Source of the DNA: Candidatus Enterocloster excrementipullorum
GTDB taxonomy: Bacteria > Bacillota > Clostridia > Lachnospirales > Lachnospiraceae
Direction of reading: 5' to 3'
DNA: 64,000 bases
NCBI GenBank assembly: GCA_019119575.1
Contig: DWWT01000047.1
Coordinates: forward strand, 1-64,000
Part shown: positions 34,872 to 44,621 of the stretch, piece by piece
Numbering within the stretch: the first letter of the stretch is position 1
Layout: each line of letters opens with the position of its first letter
Notes under the pieces: generated by a model
The model's database searches: none
What the model was told of the DNA's origin: nothing
The model's input: the letters and a program-made list of their open reading frames with translations, nothing else
Position numbers and translations under genes: made by a program

Positions 34872-36273
34872 AGCGGTTCTGGGAAAATTTGTACTGGTAC
34901 TGCTGGCGGCGCTGTGCATCAACAGCGTCATCTTTTATATATCCGCCAGCCACCTCCTTATGCAGACCACGGCGCAGAGCCTTATCTATACCCTGCGCTC
35001 CATTGACAATCTGCTGGATTACGGGCAGAGCGACCAGGAGCTCTTAAAGCAGACAGAAAATCTGGAAGATTTCACCGAGGCGGATGAGAGCCGCCTGACC
35101 CTGATACGGGGGGACGGGACTGTGGCCGCGGATTCGGACGCGGAGGCCGGGGAGATGGACAACCATCTGGAACGGGAGGAAGTGAGCCGGGCCCTGGAGA
35201 GCGGGGAGGGGTATGCCACCCGCTGGTCCGAGACGCTGGGGCAGGAAATGCTGTATGCGGCATGCCGTTCCCAGCATTCAGACATGGTGCTGAGGCTGGC
35301 TGTACCCTATTACGGGATGAGCGAATTTCTTCCGATGCTGTTTCCGGCCGTGATTATCAGTTTCCTTATTGCCTTGGGCATATCCTTTATCTTCAGTCAG
35401 CGCTTTGCTTCTTCCATCACCCGTCCCCTGCAGGAAATTTCCCGGGAGATGCTTAAGGTGCGGGGGGATTACGGAGATCTTCATTTCCGGAAATATAAAT
35501 ATTCGGAGATCAATGTGATTGCGGACACAACCATGAAAATGTCCCGGAATGTGAAGGAGTATTTAAGCCAGATTGAGAAGGAAAAGCAGATACGCCAGGA
35601 GTTTTTCAGCAATGCCTCCCACGAACTGAAAACCCCTATCACATCCATCCAGGGGTATGCGGAGCTGCTGGAGAGCGGCATGATCCAGGATGAGAATATG
35701 AAGCTGGATTTTGCCCGCCGCATCAAGAAAGAAGCTGAGAATATGACGGGACTGATCAATGACATCCTGATGATTTCCCGCCTGGAAGCAAAGGATGCGG
35801 AGGTAGTATTTTCCAGTGTGCGCATCAGTGTCCTTCTGGATGACATCCTGGACAGTTTAAAGCCTCTGGCGGCACAGTGCCAGGTGTTTCTCCATGCGGA
35901 CTGTCAGCCCATCACCATTGAGGCCAACCCTCAGCAGATGAAGGAGCTTTTAAATAACCTGATCACCAACGCGGTAAAATACAACCGGCCCGGAGGGCAG
36001 GTATGGGTACAGATCCGGGAGCAGGGGGACGCCATGGTTGTTCGGGTAAAGGACAACGGCATGGGAATCCCGGCAGACAGCCTGGATCGGATTTTCGAGC
36101 GCTTTTACCGGGTGGACAAGGGAAGGAGCCGCAAGCAGGGAGGAACCGGCCTGGGACTTTCCATTGTAAAGCACATTGTGAGCTTTTACCGCGGGACCAT
36201 CCGGGTTTCCTCGGAGATCGACAAGGGCTCGGAGTTTGTGGTGGAGCTTCCCCTGAATCGGGAGAAAAACTGA
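34864..36273 (+). CDS. sensor histidine kinase (PhoR-like)
   Basis: A 469-residue kinase. One helix near residues 7-27, an extracellular sensor of about 130 residues, a second helix near 155-180, a HAMP-like segment, then the phospho-acceptor His253 in SNASHELKTPITSIQGY. The ATPase domain has the N box NLITNAVKYN, G1 DNGMGIP and G2 GGTGLGLSIVKHIV. It is paired with the overlapping response regulator. The sensor domain resembles that of PhoR-type kinases in size, but no specific ligand site can be read. Confidence 0.93.
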   Translation: MRKAVLGKFVLVLLAALCINSVIFYISASHLLMQTTAQSLIYTLRSIDNLLDYGQSDQELLKQTENLEDFTEADESRLTLIRGDGTVAADSDAEAGEMDNHLEREEVSRALESGEGYATRWSETLGQEMLYAACRSQHSDMVLRLAVPYYGMSEFLPMLFPAVIISFLIALGISFIFSQRFASSITRPLQEISREMLKVRGDYGDLHFRKYKYSEINVIADTTMKMSRNVKEYLSQIEKEKQIRQEFFSNASHELKTPITSIQGYAELLESGMIQDENMKLDFARRIKKEAENMTGLINDILMISRLEAKDAEVVFSSVRISVLLDDILDSLKPLAAQCQVFLHADCQPITIEANPQQMKELLNNLITNAVKYNRPGGQVWVQIREQGDAMVVRVKDNGMGIPADSLDRIFERFYRVDKGRSRKQGGTGLGLSIVKHIVSFYRGTIRVSSEIDKGSEFVVELPLNREKN

Positions 36274-36297
36274 AGAGAAAGAAATGGAAAAGAGAAG

Positions 36298-36350
36298 CAG
36301 GGCTGCCCGCAACCCAAATCCTTGAGACAATGGGGGGACAGCCCTGTTCG
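36298..36350. terminator. bidirectional terminator between kinase gene and prs
   Basis: CAGGGCTG (36298-36305) pairs with CAGCCCTG (36339-36346), extended by CCC/GGG inside. The genes on both sides point toward it, so it can end both transcripts. The flanking tails are only mildly T-rich. Confidence 0.65.
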
Positions 36351-36374
36351 AATTATATCGCGGCCATTCGTATG

Positions 36375-37583
36375 CTATACCAGTTTCTGGAAATATTCGT
36401 ACCCGTCGTTCTGATGGCGCTGCACCAGCTTCTGGATTTTCTCCGTGGGGGAGAGGGTGGCGCTGATGGAACGGTCATGGTTTAAGGAATTGATAATGGC
36501 GGCAATATACTTGCTCATATCTGCCTCCAGATACCACTCCCGGTCGAGAAGGGCCTGCGGACGGTAATTCAAATTGGTGGTGATCACATAGTCCAGATAG
36601 CCCTTGTTGTAAAACTCGTCGAATTTCTCCAGACCGTTGGTGAACAGTCCGAAGGTGCAGCACACGATCACCTTGTCCGCCCTGCGCTCCTTTAACGCTT
36701 TGCAGGTGTCCAGCATGCTCTCGCCGGAGGAAATCATATCGTCGATGATCAGCACGGTCTTCCCCGCTACGGAGGAACCGAGGAACTCATGAGCCACGAT
36801 GGGATTTCTGCCGTCTACCACCCGGGAATAATCCCGGCGCTTGTAGAACATGCCCATCTCAACGCCAAGATTGTTTGCCAGGTAAACCGCACGGTGCATG
36901 GCTCCTTCGTCCGGACTTATGATCATCAGGTGATCTTTATCGATGGTGATATCCGGCTCCCGCTTAAAGAGCGCCTTGACAAATTGATAAGTGGGCATAA
37001 AATTGTCAAATCCGATCAGAGGAATGGCGTTCTGCACACGGGGGTCATGGGCGTCAAAGGTGATAATGTTCTGTACACCCATGGCAGCCAGCTCCTCCAA
37101 AGCCATGGCGGAGTCTAAGGACTCCCGTTTTGTTCTCTTATGCTGGCGGCTTTCATAGAGGAAGGGCATAATCACATTTACCCGATGGGCGGTGGAGACA
37201 CAGGCCCCGATGATGCGCTTCAAATCCTGATAATGGTCGTCCGGAGACATGTGGTTGGTGTAGCCGCTGACTGTGTAGGAGATGCTGTAGTTCATCACGT
37301 CCACCATGGCAAAGACATCCGTTCCGCGCACGGATTCTCCCACAACACCCTTGGCCTCGCCGCTGCCGAAGCGGGGGCACCGGCAATCCAGAAGATAGGA
37401 ATCCACATCGTATCCCCGGTAATGCAGATCCTCCTGGCGCCGCTTCAGCTCCTCCATATCATTGCGGCGGAACTGGACAATATGATCGTTGACCTTGGCT
37501 GCCAGATCCCGGCAGCTTTCCAGGGCTGCGATTTTTAAAGGGGCGACGGGAAGGGAATCATTGAATACGAAATTGTTAGCCAT
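36375..37583 (-). CDS. prs: ribose-phosphate pyrophosphokinase (PRPP synthetase), long form
   Basis: Makes PRPP from ribose-5-phosphate and ATP for nucleotides, histidine and tryptophan. At 402 residues it is longer than classical Prs (about 315). The PRPP loop VLIIDDMISSGESM is present near residues 278-291, along with the catalytic-flap segment NVIMPFLYESRQHKRTKRES and the FDAHDPRVQNAIP region. The extra length lies mainly in the N-terminal domain and in an ending of about 50 residues. This long variant is common in Clostridia. It has its own promoter. Confidence 0.93.
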   Translation of the reverse strand: MANNFVFNDSLPVAPLKIAALESCRDLAAKVNDHIVQFRRNDMEELKRRQEDLHYRGYDVDSYLLDCRCPRFGSGEAKGVVGESVRGTDVFAMVDVMNYSISYTVSGYTNHMSPDDHYQDLKRIIGACVSTAHRVNVIMPFLYESRQHKRTKRESLDSAMALEELAAMGVQNIITFDAHDPRVQNAIPLIGFDNFMPTYQFVKALFKREPDITIDKDHLMIISPDEGAMHRAVYLANNLGVEMGMFYKRRDYSRVVDGRNPIVAHEFLGSSVAGKTVLIIDDMISSGESMLDTCKALKERRADKVIVCCTFGLFTNGLEKFDEFYNKGYLDYVITTNLNYRPQALLDREWYLEADMSKYIAAIINSLNHDRSISATLSPTEKIQKLVQRHQNDGYEYFQKLV

Positions 37584-37627
37584 GAAAGCTTTGCTCCTTT
37601 GTTAGATGATGTTGGTATCACATAAGA

Positions 37628-37656
37628 TTTATACCATTTCCGGGTTAAATGGTCAA
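37628..37656 (-). promoter_or_regulatory. promoter of prs
   Basis: Leftward TTGACC (37656-37651), 17 bases, TATAAA (37633-37628), about 45 bases before the prs ATG. It is back to back with the DUF512 promoter. Confidence 0.75.
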
Positions 37657-37683
37657 GCGATTCTGCCTTTTTTACCGAAACGG

Positions 37684-37712
37684 TTGAGAATTTCCGGCAA
37701 ACTTGTTATGAT
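37684..37712 (+). promoter_or_regulatory. promoter of DUF512-der-plsY-gpsA
   Basis: TTGAGA (37684-37689), 17 bases, TATGAT (37707-37712). The leader that follows contains a perfect hairpin GGGACGGCG/CGCCGTCCC (37725-37733 with 37743-37751, nine-base loop), which lacks a T-run and ends 29 bases before the ATG. Confidence 0.65.
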
Positions 37713-37780
37713 AGAAAACGAGTGGGGACGGCGCAATACGGACGCCGTCCCAAACAGTTGAAAAGGAAACGGAGCATTTT

Positions 37781-39205
37781 ATGAAAAAGAAAGAAAAAGG
37801 CCATATCATTTCCCGGGTGGAGCCGGGTTCCATCGGAGAGGAGCTTTCCCTGGAGCCCGGAGACCGCCTTCTGGCGGTAAACGGTGAGGAGGTGGAGGAT
37901 ATTTTTGACTACGAATATTATGTGGAAAGCCCCTCCGTCACCCTTCTGGTGGAGAAAGCCTCCGGGGAGGAATGGGAGCTGGAGATAGAAAATGACGGGG
38001 AGGATCTGGGACTGTCCTTTGAGAACGGCCTTATGAGCCAGTATCGATCCTGCAGCAACAAGTGTATTTTCTGCTTCATTGACCAGATGCCGCCGGGAAT
38101 GCGGGAAACCCTTTATTTTAAGGATGATGACTCCCGCCTCTCTTTTCTTCAGGGGAACTACATCACGCTGACCAATATGAAGGAAAAAGATATCGACCGG
38201 ATCATCCGGTTTAAGCTGGCCCCGGTCAACATTTCGGTCCATACCACGAATCCGGATCTGCGGTGCCGGATGTTAAACAACCGCTTTGCCGGTAAGACCC
38301 TGGGCTATATGGACCGGCTTTATCGGGCAGGGATCCCCATGAACGGGCAGATCGTGCTCTGCAAGGGGATCAATGACGGGGAGGAACTGGAGCAGACCAT
38401 CCGGGATCTGTCCGCCTATCTCCCCTATATGGAAAGCCTGTCCGTGGTGCCTGTGGGCCTGTCAAAATACAGGGACGGGCTCTATCCTTTGGAACCGTTT
38501 TCAAAGGAAGATGCCGGGGCGGTCATTGACCGGATTGAGGGCTGGCAGAAGCGGATATTTGCCGAACACGGCACACATTTTGTGCATGCAAGCGATGAAT
38601 TTTACATTCTGGCTGAACGGCCTTTGCCGGAGGCCGGGCGCTATGACGGCTACATCCAGCTGGAAAACGGCGTAGGCATGCTGCGGCTTCTGGCCGAGGA
38701 GGTTCGGGAGGCCCTTGCGGAAGAAATGCCGGAGCCGGTGAAGGCCGGGACGGTATCTGTGGCCACAGGGCGTTTGGCCTACCCCTATATCTGCCGGATC
38801 GCGGAGTGGGTGCGGGAGCGCTTCCCTCAGCGGATCATCCGGGTCTACCCGGTGAAAAATGACTTTTTCGGGCCTATGATCACGGTCAGCGGCCTGCTCA
38901 CCGGAAGGGATATTGTGGCCCAGTTAAAGGGTGCTGATTTGGGGGACTGCCTCCTTCTTCCGGAGAACATGTTCCGGGCCGGGGAGGAAGTTTTTTTGGA
39001 CGATATGACCCGCACGGATGCGGAAAACGCTTTACAAGTGAGGGCACGTATAGTAAAATCAAGCGGACGCGATCTGGTTTTTGCCCTTCTGTTTCCCGAG
39101 AGGGAGAGCGATGCCGAACATGCGCGTTCCCTGCCCGGGGAAGCCTATGGCTATGAAGGGTATGAACTGGATGAGATTTCAGACGCGGAAGGAGGAGTAC
39201 AATGA
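37781..39205 (+). CDS. DUF512 protein: PDZ domain plus radical-SAM-like core
   Basis: A 474-residue protein. Residues 1-75 form a PDZ-like domain ([20 protein letters not shown]). The core begins with CSNKCIFC at 91-98, the CxxxCxxC pattern for a 4Fe-4S cluster of radical SAM enzymes, followed by the DUF512 C-terminal domain. Family members are widespread in Clostridia, usually next to der; the reaction is not known. It overlaps der by 4 bases (ATGA), so it is translationally coupled to a ribosome-assembly GTPase, which hints at a role in translation or RNA modification. Confidence 0.92.
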   Translation: MKKKEKGHIISRVEPGSIGEELSLEPGDRLLAVNGEEVEDIFDYEYYVESPSVTLLVEKASGEEWELEIENDGEDLGLSFENGLMSQYRSCSNKCIFCFIDQMPPGMRETLYFKDDDSRLSFLQGNYITLTNMKEKDIDRIIRFKLAPVNISVHTTNPDLRCRMLNNRFAGKTLGYMDRLYRAGIPMNGQIVLCKGINDGEELEQTIRDLSAYLPYMESLSVVPVGLSKYRDGLYPLEPFSKEDAGAVIDRIEGWQKRIFAEHGTHFVHASDEFYILAERPLPEAGRYDGYIQLENGVGMLRLLAEEVREALAEEMPEPVKAGTVSVATGRLAYPYICRIAEWVRERFPQRIIRVYPVKNDFFGPMITVSGLLTGRDIVAQLKGADLGDCLLLPENMFRAGEEVFLDDMTRTDAENALQVRARIVKSSGRDLVFALLFPERESDAEHARSLPGEAYGYEGYELDEISDAEGGVQ

Positions 39206-40530
39206 GCAAACCAGTGGTGGCGATTGTGGGAAGGCCCAACGTGGGCAAATCCACCCTGTTTAATGTGATAGCAGGAGATACCATCTCCATTGTAAAAGAT
39301 ACGCCGGGAGTGACCAGGGACCGCATTTATGCGGACTGCACCTGGCTGGACATGAATTTTACCCTGATTGACACAGGAGGAATCGAGCCGGAGAGCCGGG
39401 ACATCATCCTGTCGCAGATGCGGGAGCAGGCGGAAATTGCCATCTCCACGGCGGATGTGATTATCTTCATTGTAGATGTGCGCCAGGGACTTCAGGATGC
39501 GGATTCCAAGGTGGCGGACATGCTGCGCCGGTCCAGAAAGCCGGTTGTCCTGGCTGTGAACAAGGTGGACAGCATGGCCAAGTTCGGCAATGACGTATAT
39601 GAATTTTATAATCTGGGAATCGGGGACCCCATCCCCGTATCCGCAGCCTCCCGTTTGGGGATCGGCGATCTGCTGGACGAGGTGGCCAAGCATTTTGACG
39701 CGGAGAAGATGGAAGAGGAGGAGGACGACCGCCCGCGGATTGCCGTGGTAGGAAAGCCCAACGTGGGCAAGTCCTCCCTGATCAATAAGCTTCTGGGCGA
39801 GAACCGGGTTATTGTGTCCGACATTGCGGGCACCACCCGGGACGCGGTGGACACGGAGATCATACACAATGGAACCCCCTACGTGTTTATCGACACAGCG
39901 GGCATCCGCCGCAAGAGCAAAATCAAGGAAGAGCTGGAGCGCTACAGCATTATCCGCACGGTTACCGCGGTGGAGCGGGCCGACATTGTGGTTGTGCTCA
40001 TTGACGCGGCCGAGGGAGTGACCGAGCAGGACGCCAAGATCGCGGGAATCGCCCATGAGCGCGGCAAGGGTGTGATTGTGGCCGTAAACAAGTGGGACGC
40101 GGTGGAAAAGGATGACAAGACCATCTACCAGTACACGAATAAGCTCAAGGAGGTTCTCTCCTTTATGCCCTACGCGGAGTACATTTTCATATCCGCAGCC
40201 ACGGGCCAGCGTCTGGGAAAACTCTTTGACCTGATCGACGCGGTGCGCCAGAATCAGAACCTGCGGGTGGCAACAGGCGTGCTCAACGAGATCATCACGG
40301 AGGCCGTGGCCATGCAGCAGCCGCCCTCTGACAAGGGAAAGCGGCTTAAAATCTACTACGGCACCCAGGTGGCGGTGAAGCCCCCGACGTTTGTGATTTT
40401 TGTGAACAATAAGGAGCTGATGCATTTCTCCTATACGAGATACCTGGAAAATCAGATCCGGAGCGCCTTCGGATTCCGGGGAACGCCTTTAAAGTTCCTT
40501 ATCCGGGAACGGAAGGCAAAAGATCAGTAA
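39202..40530 (+). CDS. der: ribosome biogenesis GTPase Der (EngA)
   Basis: Essential 50S-assembly GTPase with two tandem G domains. P-loops are GRPNVGKST (residues 10-18) and GKPNVGKSS (184-192). NKVD and NKWD base-recognition motifs and both DTxG switch motifs are present ([16 protein letters not shown]). A KH-like domain closes the 442-residue protein. Start is coupled to DUF512. plsY follows after 23 bases. Confidence 0.98.
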   Translation: MSKPVVAIVGRPNVGKSTLFNVIAGDTISIVKDTPGVTRDRIYADCTWLDMNFTLIDTGGIEPESRDIILSQMREQAEIAISTADVIIFIVDVRQGLQDADSKVADMLRRSRKPVVLAVNKVDSMAKFGNDVYEFYNLGIGDPIPVSAASRLGIGDLLDEVAKHFDAEKMEEEEDDRPRIAVVGKPNVGKSSLINKLLGENRVIVSDIAGTTRDAVDTEIIHNGTPYVFIDTAGIRRKSKIKEELERYSIIRTVTAVERADIVVVLIDAAEGVTEQDAKIAGIAHERGKGVIVAVNKWDAVEKDDKTIYQYTNKLKEVLSFMPYAEYIFISAATGQRLGKLFDLIDAVRQNQNLRVATGVLNEIITEAVAMQQPPSDKGKRLKIYYGTQVAVKPPTFVIFVNNKELMHFSYTRYLENQIRSAFGFRGTPLKFLIRERKAKDQ

Positions 40531-40553
40531 ATAAGCAAGGGGGAATCCGAGTG

Positions 40554-41198
40554 ATGGAACGCATTGTATGTCTGCTGGCGGGCTATGTATTCGGCCTGTT
40601 TCAGACCGGATTTATCTACGGGCGGATGCACGGGATCGACATCCGCAAATATGGAAGCGGGAACCTGGGCAGCACCAACGCCCTGCGGGTTCTCGGCGCA
40701 AAGGCCGGGGCTACGGTGTTTGCGGGGGATGTGCTGAAAATTTTGATTCCCTGCATTCTGGTCCGGGTGATTTTTGCCTCCCGGCCGGACATTGTACACG
40801 TGTATATGCTGTACACAGGCCTGGGGGTGACTCTGGGGCATAATTTTCCATTTTATCTGCATTTTAAGGGCGGAAAAGGAATTGCGGTTATGGCCGGGCT
40901 TTTTGCCGCGGTGGACTGGCGCCTGGCCGCTGTCTGCCTGGTGGTCTTTGCGGCAATTGTGGCGACAACCCGGTATGTATCTCTGGGATCGCTTGCCATA
41001 GCGGCTGTGTTTTCTGTCTGGAATATCGGAATGGGATATCTGGGAGCCTATGGGCTGGCAGGATCCCTTTACGTGGAATACTGTGTGCTCTCCCTTATCA
41101 TCACGGTCATGGCCTTCTGGAGGCATCGGGCCAACATCGGGCGCCTGATGCGCGGGACGGAGAACAAGGTGGGCGCAAAAAAGAAAGAAGAGGCGTAG
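40554..41198 (+). CDS. plsY: glycerol-3-phosphate acyltransferase PlsY
   Basis: Transfers acyl groups from acyl-phosphate to glycerol-3-phosphate, the first step of phospholipid synthesis. The 214-residue membrane protein has about five helices and the three PlsY motifs: GSGNLGSTNALRVLG (about residues 36-50), GHNFPFYLHFKGGKG (about 97-111) and a more degenerate third near SLGSLA. A GTG at 40551 directly before the ATG could also be used, since AAGGGGGAA serves either. Between der and gpsA, its usual neighbour. Confidence 0.95.
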   Translation: MERIVCLLAGYVFGLFQTGFIYGRMHGIDIRKYGSGNLGSTNALRVLGAKAGATVFAGDVLKILIPCILVRVIFASRPDIVHVYMLYTGLGVTLGHNFPFYLHFKGGKGIAVMAGLFAAVDWRLAAVCLVVFAAIVATTRYVSLGSLAIAAVFSVWNIGMGYLGAYGLAGSLYVEYCVLSLIITVMAFWRHRANIGRLMRGTENKVGAKKKEEA

Positions 41199-41226
41199 CG
41201 CGCCGGGAAAGTGAGGAGGACTGTAT

Positions 41227-42240
41227 ATGGCGGCAGTTGGAGTGATCGGATCAGGAACATGGGGGACGGCTCTTGCCATCCTTCTTTCGGGAAATGGCCA
41301 TCGGGTGGATTTGTGGTCAGCCCTTCCGGAGGAAGCCAGGCAGTTAAGGGAGACCCGGCGCCATCCGAATCTGGAGCAGGTGACCCTGCCGGAGGAAATC
41401 CGGGTAACGGACGATTTGGAAGCGGCCATGGGGGGGAAGGATCTCCTTGTCATGGCTGTTCCCTCAGTCTACGTCCGGCAGACAGCGGCGAAGATGCGCC
41501 CCTGGATCCTGGAAGGGCAGATCGTCACCAATGTGGCAAAGGGAATTGAGGAGACCACGCTGCTTCCCTTATCCGAGGTAATCGGCCAGGAGCTTCCCGG
41601 CGCGCGGATTGCGGTTCTCTCAGGGCCCAGCCACGCGGAGGAGGTGAGCCGCGGACTCCCCACCACCTGTGTGGCCGGAGCGAGCAGCAGGCAGACAGCG
41701 GAATACGTCCAGTCCCTGTTTATGAACGAAATTTTCCGGGTTTACACGAGCCCGGATGTGCTGGGGATTGAACTGGGCGGGGCCCTCAAGAACGTGATTG
41801 CCCTGGCGGCCGGCATTGCCGACGGCCTTGGCTGCGGGGACAATACGAAGGCGGCCCTGATCACCCGCGGAATCGCGGAAATCACGCGTCTGGGCGTGGC
41901 TATGGGAGGAAAAGCAGAGACCTTCAGCGGCCTTACGGGCATGGGGGACCTGATTGTCACCTGCGCCAGTATGCACAGCCGGAACCGCAGGGCAGGCATC
42001 CTCATCGGCCGCGGATATACCATGGAAGAGGCCATGCGGGAAGTGAAAATGGTTGTGGAGGGAGTCTTTTCCGCCAAGGCGGCCCTGGCCCTCTCAAAAA
42101 AATACAGCGTCTCCATGCCCATTGTGGAGCAGGTCAATGCGGTTCTTTTTGACGGAGCTTCCCCGAAGGAGGCGGTGAAGGAGCTGATGCTTCGTGACCG
42201 GCGCATGGAAAATGCGGGGCTGGAATGGGAAGAACAGTGA
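41227..42240 (+). CDS. gpsA: glycerol-3-phosphate dehydrogenase [NAD(P)+]
   Basis: Reduces dihydroxyacetone phosphate to sn-glycerol-3-phosphate, the substrate of PlsY. The 337-residue protein has the Rossmann motif GSGTWGTALAILLS (residues 8-21), the catalytic Lys in GALKNVIALAAGIADGLGCGDN and the C-terminal MGMGDLIVTC-type segment (GLTGMGDLIVTCAS). A ribosome site GTGAGGAGGACTGTAT precedes the ATG. Last gene of the DUF512-der-plsY-gpsA unit. Confidence 0.97.
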   Translation: MAAVGVIGSGTWGTALAILLSGNGHRVDLWSALPEEARQLRETRRHPNLEQVTLPEEIRVTDDLEAAMGGKDLLVMAVPSVYVRQTAAKMRPWILEGQIVTNVAKGIEETTLLPLSEVIGQELPGARIAVLSGPSHAEEVSRGLPTTCVAGASSRQTAEYVQSLFMNEIFRVYTSPDVLGIELGGALKNVIALAAGIADGLGCGDNTKAALITRGIAEITRLGVAMGGKAETFSGLTGMGDLIVTCASMHSRNRRAGILIGRGYTMEEAMREVKMVVEGVFSAKAALALSKKYSVSMPIVEQVNAVLFDGASPKEAVKELMLRDRRMENAGLEWEEQ

Positions 42241-42261
42241 CGTAAAATCATAAGGAAAAGG

Positions 42262-42290
42262 TTGACAAGAGAAACGGAACTACCTATAAT
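42262..42290 (+). promoter_or_regulatory. consensus sigma-A promoter of the liv operon
   Basis: TTGACA (42262-42267), exactly 17 bases, TATAAT (42285-42290): both hexamers match the consensus perfectly. It predicts very high expression of the binding protein. Confidence 0.92.
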
Positions 42291-42326
42291 TATAAAAGCT
42301 TATAAAAAGCAAGAGGAGGAATAATT

Positions 42327-43571
42327 ATGAGAAAACAGATTGTAAGTCTTGGCCTTGCGGCAGTTATGGCAGCTTCTCTGGCAGCATGCAGCAGCTCTTC
42401 TTCAGAGACTACCGCCGCGGCGGCAGCGGACTCCCAGGAGGCAGCAGGCACCGAGGCGGCTGAGGGCGGAGATGCGCAGGCAGCCGAAGGTGAGGCGGCG
42501 GACGGCGCTGTGTTTAAGATCGGCGGCATCGGCCCCATTACCGGTGACGCGGCCGTATACGGTATTGCCGTACAGCGCGGAGCAGAGCTCGCGGTTGAGG
42601 AGATCAACGCGGCAGGCGGCATCAACGGCTATCCGATCGAATTCCAGTTCCAGGATGATGAGAATGACCCGGAGAAATCCGTGAGTGCCTACAATGCCCT
42701 GAAGGACTGGGGCATGCAGCTTTTAAACGGAACCGTTACCTCCAATCCCTGTGTTGCGGTAGCAGACAAGAGCATGGAGGACAATATGTTCCAGATCACA
42801 CCCTCCGGTTCCGCAGTGGAGTGCGCGGCTAACCCCAACGTGTTCCGTATCTGCTTCTCTGATCCGGATCAGGGTACTGCGGCGGCCACCTACATCGGCG
42901 AGCATGACCTGGCTACTAAGGTAGCGGTTATCTATGACAGCTCCAGCGTATATTCCAGCGGAATTTACGAGAATTTTGCTCAGGAGGCTCAGAACCAGGG
43001 CATCGAGATTGTTTCTGCAGAGGCATTTACCGCGGACAGCAACAAGGACTTTTCCACACAGCTCCAGAAGGCAAAGGACAACGGCGCAGAGCTGGTGTTC
43101 CTTCCCATTTACTATACAGAGGCTTCCCTGATCCTGCAGCAGGCCAACACCATGGGATATGCTCCCCAGTTCTTTGGCTGCGACGGAATGGACGGAATCC
43201 TGAATGTAGAGAACTTTGATACCAGCCTGGCAGAAGGGCTTATGCTGTTAACTCCCTTTGCGGCAGACGCAACGGATGATCTGACCGTAAATTTCGTGAC
43301 CAGCTATGAGGAGGCATACGGCGAGACCCCGATCCAGTTCGCGGCTGATTCTTACGATGCGATCTATGCCCTCAAGGCTGCCATCGAGGATGCGGGCGCA
43401 ACACCGGATATGTCCGTAAGCGACCTGTGTGAGGCTGTAAAGGCTTCCATGCTGAATATCACTCTGGACGGTCTTACCGGTTCCGGAATGACCTGGACAG
43501 AGGACGGCGAACCTCATAAGGAGCCTAAGGCTGTTATGGTTGAGAACGGTGCGTATACCGCTATGGAGTAA
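42327..43571 (+). CDS. livK: branched-chain amino acid ABC transporter, binding lipoprotein
   Basis: A 414-residue type I periplasmic-binding protein. The signal peptide ends in lipobox LAAC (18-21), followed by an Ala/Glu-rich linker to about residue 65 and the LivJ/K fold beginning FKIGGIGPITGDAAVYG. The segment ELAVEEINAAGGINGYPIEF is diagnostic for leucine/isoleucine/valine-type binding proteins. It has a perfect promoter and is followed by a terminator-like hairpin, so it should be made in excess over the membrane parts. The exact ligand could be another amino acid or amide. Confidence 0.93.
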   Translation: MRKQIVSLGLAAVMAASLAACSSSSSETTAAAAADSQEAAGTEAAEGGDAQAAEGEAADGAVFKIGGIGPITGDAAVYGIAVQRGAELAVEEINAAGGINGYPIEFQFQDDENDPEKSVSAYNALKDWGMQLLNGTVTSNPCVAVADKSMEDNMFQITPSGSAVECAANPNVFRICFSDPDQGTAAATYIGEHDLATKVAVIYDSSSVYSSGIYENFAQEAQNQGIEIVSAEAFTADSNKDFSTQLQKAKDNGAELVFLPIYYTEASLILQQANTMGYAPQFFGCDGMDGILNVENFDTSLAEGLMLLTPFAADATDDLTVNFVTSYEEAYGETPIQFAADSYDAIYALKAAIEDAGATPDMSVSDLCEAVKASMLNITLDGLTGSGMTWTEDGEPHKEPKAVMVENGAYTAME

Positions 43572-43601
43572 TCCGCGGAACATACATTGGTTTTGACCCA
43601 A

Positions 43602-43636
43602 AAGAGGGTTGTCGTTATGACAGCCCTCTTGTTTGT
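43602..43636 (+). terminator. attenuator-like hairpin between livK and livH
   Basis: AAGAGGGTTGTC (43602-43613) pairs with GACAGCCCTCTT (43619-43630, one G-U), followed by GTTTGTG. Partial termination here would explain excess binding protein over permease. Confidence 0.65.
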
Positions 43637-43731
43637 GAATGCCTTCTATGCTATAATTCTCGTAACCGTTCGGACGGCGGGAAAACAGCAGCAAAAATTT
43701 TTAAAAGACTTCAAGACGAAGAGGTGTTAGT

Positions 43732-44613
43732 ATGGGCTTTATTAATTATTTGATCAACGGCATCAGCCTTGGGAGCGTGTATGCGATCATTGCCTTGGGC
43801 TACACCATGGTGTACGGCATCGCCAAGATGCTGAATTTTGCCCATGGGGATGTCATTATGATCGGAAGCTACGTGGTTTTTGTCACCGTAAGCTCCATGG
43901 GCTTTCCAACCCTTCTTGGCGTCCTCCTTGCAGTGGCGGTCTGCACCGTGCTGGGCGTGGTGATTGAGCGCGTGGCGTATAAGCCTCTGCGGGATGCCTC
44001 ACCGTTAGCTGTACTGATCACGGCGATCGGCGTCAGCTATCTGCTTCAGAATATCGCACTTTTGATTTTCGGGGCGGATACCAAGTCATTTACCTCCGTG
44101 GTGGGGATTGAACCCCTGCGGCTTGCCGGCGGGCAGCTCAATATCACGGGGGAGGCCATTGTGACCATTATCTCCTGTATCATCATCATGATCTGCCTGA
44201 CTGCGTTTATCAATAAAACCCGGGCGGGACAGGCCATGCTGGCGGTATCCGAGGACAAGGGGGCGGCTACCCTCATGGGCATCAATGTAAACGGAACCAT
44301 TGCCCTGACCTTTGCCATAGGCTCCGCCCTGGCGGCAGTGGCCGGCGTGCTTCTGTGCTCCGCCTATCCGTCTCTTACTCCCTATACGGGCTCCATGCCG
44401 GGCATCAAGGCCTTTGTGGCGGCCGTATTCGGGGGCATCGGCTCCATACCGGGGGCTTTTATCGGCGGTATTCTGCTGGGGATTATCGAGATTCTTGCAA
44501 GGGCATATATTTCCTCCCAGCTGTCGGACGCCATTGTGTTTTCCGTGCTGATTATCGTCCTGCTTGTAAGACCCACAGGAATCCTTGGCAGGAAAATCAA
44601 TGAGAAAGTGTAG
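43732..44613 (+). CDS. livH: branched-chain amino acid ABC permease LivH
   Basis: A 293-residue permease with about eight helices. It starts with the LivH signature INYLINGISLGSVYAIIALG and GYTMVYGIAKMLNFAHGD (residues 24-41), and carries the ATPase-coupling loop EDKGAATLMGINV near residue 178. It pairs with LivM to form a heterodimeric channel. AAGAGGTGTTAGT precedes the ATG. livM follows after 8 bases. Confidence 0.95.
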   Translation: MGFINYLINGISLGSVYAIIALGYTMVYGIAKMLNFAHGDVIMIGSYVVFVTVSSMGFPTLLGVLLAVAVCTVLGVVIERVAYKPLRDASPLAVLITAIGVSYLLQNIALLIFGADTKSFTSVVGIEPLRLAGGQLNITGEAIVTIISCIIIMICLTAFINKTRAGQAMLAVSEDKGAATLMGINVNGTIALTFAIGSALAAVAGVLLCSAYPSLTPYTGSMPGIKAFVAAVFGGIGSIPGAFIGGILLGIIEILARAYISSQLSDAIVFSVLIIVLLVRPTGILGRKINEKV

Positions 44614-44621
44614 GTGCCGGT

